A stretch of DNA of 15,198 bases from Roseimaritima sp. (GTDB taxonomy: Bacteria > Planctomycetota > Planctomycetia > Pirellulales > Pirellulaceae). The notes below the pieces were generated by a model, which saw only the letters and a list, made by a program, of their open reading frames with translations, made no database searches and had not been told where the DNA came from. The translations under genes and the position numbers were made by a program. The stretch is taken from assembly GCA_007124075.1 (NCBI GenBank), contig SLFV01000257.1:1-15198 (forward strand), read 5' to 3'. How positions within the stretch are numbered: position 1 is the first letter of the stretch; every line of letters begins with the position of its first letter. Below are positions 14,722-15,198 of the stretch, one piece after another.

Positions 14722-15044
14722 CCCCCTCTGGGGCCGTTGGTTTGGCCAGTATCGGGACACGTGGTGTCGATGTCCCCGGGCCAAGATTCTGGAACACGTT
14801 CCGTCACGGGTGACGGAGTCGGTCATCGGTCCGACCAAACCCGATCGGCAAAGTTCTCGTGACGGAGCACCTTACACCAGGAGGGTTGCCAAAGCAGGGT
14901 GGGTCCCCGCCCGTTTTTGTCAGCGGTCCTGTGGAAAATGCAGGCGGTTATCCGTGATGGTCGCCGCCGTCTGCAACAATTGGTCATCATCGGTCAGGCG
15001 ACCAACCATGTTTTTCAGTTACTCGTTTTCCGAAAGGGAAAGCA
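14722..15044. other. 323-base leader region of the pilin gene with several small palindromes
   Basis: It contains GGAACACGTTCC (14791-14802), CCGTCA-CGGG-TGACGG (14801-14816), a GTGACGGAG direct repeat (second copy ~50 bases later) and a terminator-like hairpin (14897-14918). No coding frame with recognisable content. It could be a structured leader or just a terminator plus promoter; no known riboswitch consensus was recognised. Confidence 0.4.
14897..14918 (+). terminator. Intrinsic terminator candidate
   Basis: GGGTGG (14897-14902) pairs with CCGCCC (14907-14912, one G-T wobble) around a GTCC loop, followed by GTTTTT. It could end the transcript of the Cys-rich gene or attenuate a leader transcript of the pilin gene. 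Confidence 0.5.
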
Positions 15045-15198
15045 ATGCAGTTGAGAATGCGTAGGAAAAGTCGTAAGGGCCAAGGACTGGTCGAGTACAT
15101 CATCATTGTTGCTGCGGTGGCGATGATTTCGTTGGTCGCCGTGTCGGTCTTTGGCCACAAGGTTGCGGACCAGTATGCCTTTGGTGCTGGTATGCTGC
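15045..15198 (+). CDS. Flp/type IVb-like pilin (3' end cut by window)
   Basis: The first 51 codons are present, starting at ATG 15045 with AAGGGA about six bases upstream. The N-terminus is basic (MQLRMRRKSRKG), followed by QGLVEYIIIVAAVAMISLVAVSVFG. This is the class III prepilin pattern: cleavage after Gly12, a Glu at mature position 5, then a hydrophobic helix. QGLVEY is typical of Flp pilins, the major subunits of Tad secretion/pilus systems. The remainder (HKVADQYAFGAGML) continues beyond the window. If it is a Tad locus, a prepilin peptidase and tad/cpa genes should follow; none can be seen here. Confidence 0.8.
   Translation, partial: MQLRMRRKSRKGQGLVEYIIIVAAVAMISLVAVSVFGHKVADQYAFGAGML

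Noticed and set aside
14722..15044. c-di-GMP or other known riboswitch before the pilin gene
   Set aside because: GGCAAAG-like words are present, but the conserved core and stem arrangement of c-di-GMP-I or -II could not be aligned.

Overview
The window looks like a piece of a planctomycete chromosome, most likely from the Pirellulaceae (Rhodopirellula-like). Four things suggest this: a Gly/Ser/Tyr repeat protein ending in what looks like the planctomycete TIGR03000 domain, a DUF3500 protein, many exported proteins, and weak or absent Shine-Dalgarno sites before several genes. This assignment is inference; no rRNA or other marker gene is present. Thirteen protein genes are called, two of them cut by the window edges. 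No tRNA, rRNA, CRISPR array or transposase gene was seen.

Layout. Positions 1-3837 read on the minus strand: a PhoR-like membrane histidine kinase, an exported protein-L-isoaspartate methyltransferase with an extra C-terminal domain, and the edge-cut GS-repeat/TIGR03000 protein. A 455-base noncoding stretch with strong inverted repeats follows. On the plus strand come an NfeD-family membrane serine protease and homoserine dehydrogenase, the latter overlapping tail-to-tail with a degenerate stand-alone receiver-domain protein. Three minus-strand genes run from 10019 down to 7402: a PIG-L/LmbE deacetylase, an exported DUF3500 protein and the receiver protein.

The right-hand third is the most interesting part. 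Two tandem COG0523 GTPases of the zinc metallochaperone (ZigA) type are preceded by a small exported Cys-containing protein and followed by a Cys-rich exported protein. Two near-identical 15-bp palindromes (13 of 15 positions) with the 7-1-7 layout of Fur/Zur operators sit by the predicted promoters of the first and last of these genes. I infer a zinc-limitation locus. The two GTPase genes alternate with three copies of a ~120-bp element that has inverted ends and an inner hairpin (A-gene-B-gene-C). The third copy directly abuts a perfect 18-bp inverted repeat with an internal hairpin. The window ends inside a Flp-type pilin gene.
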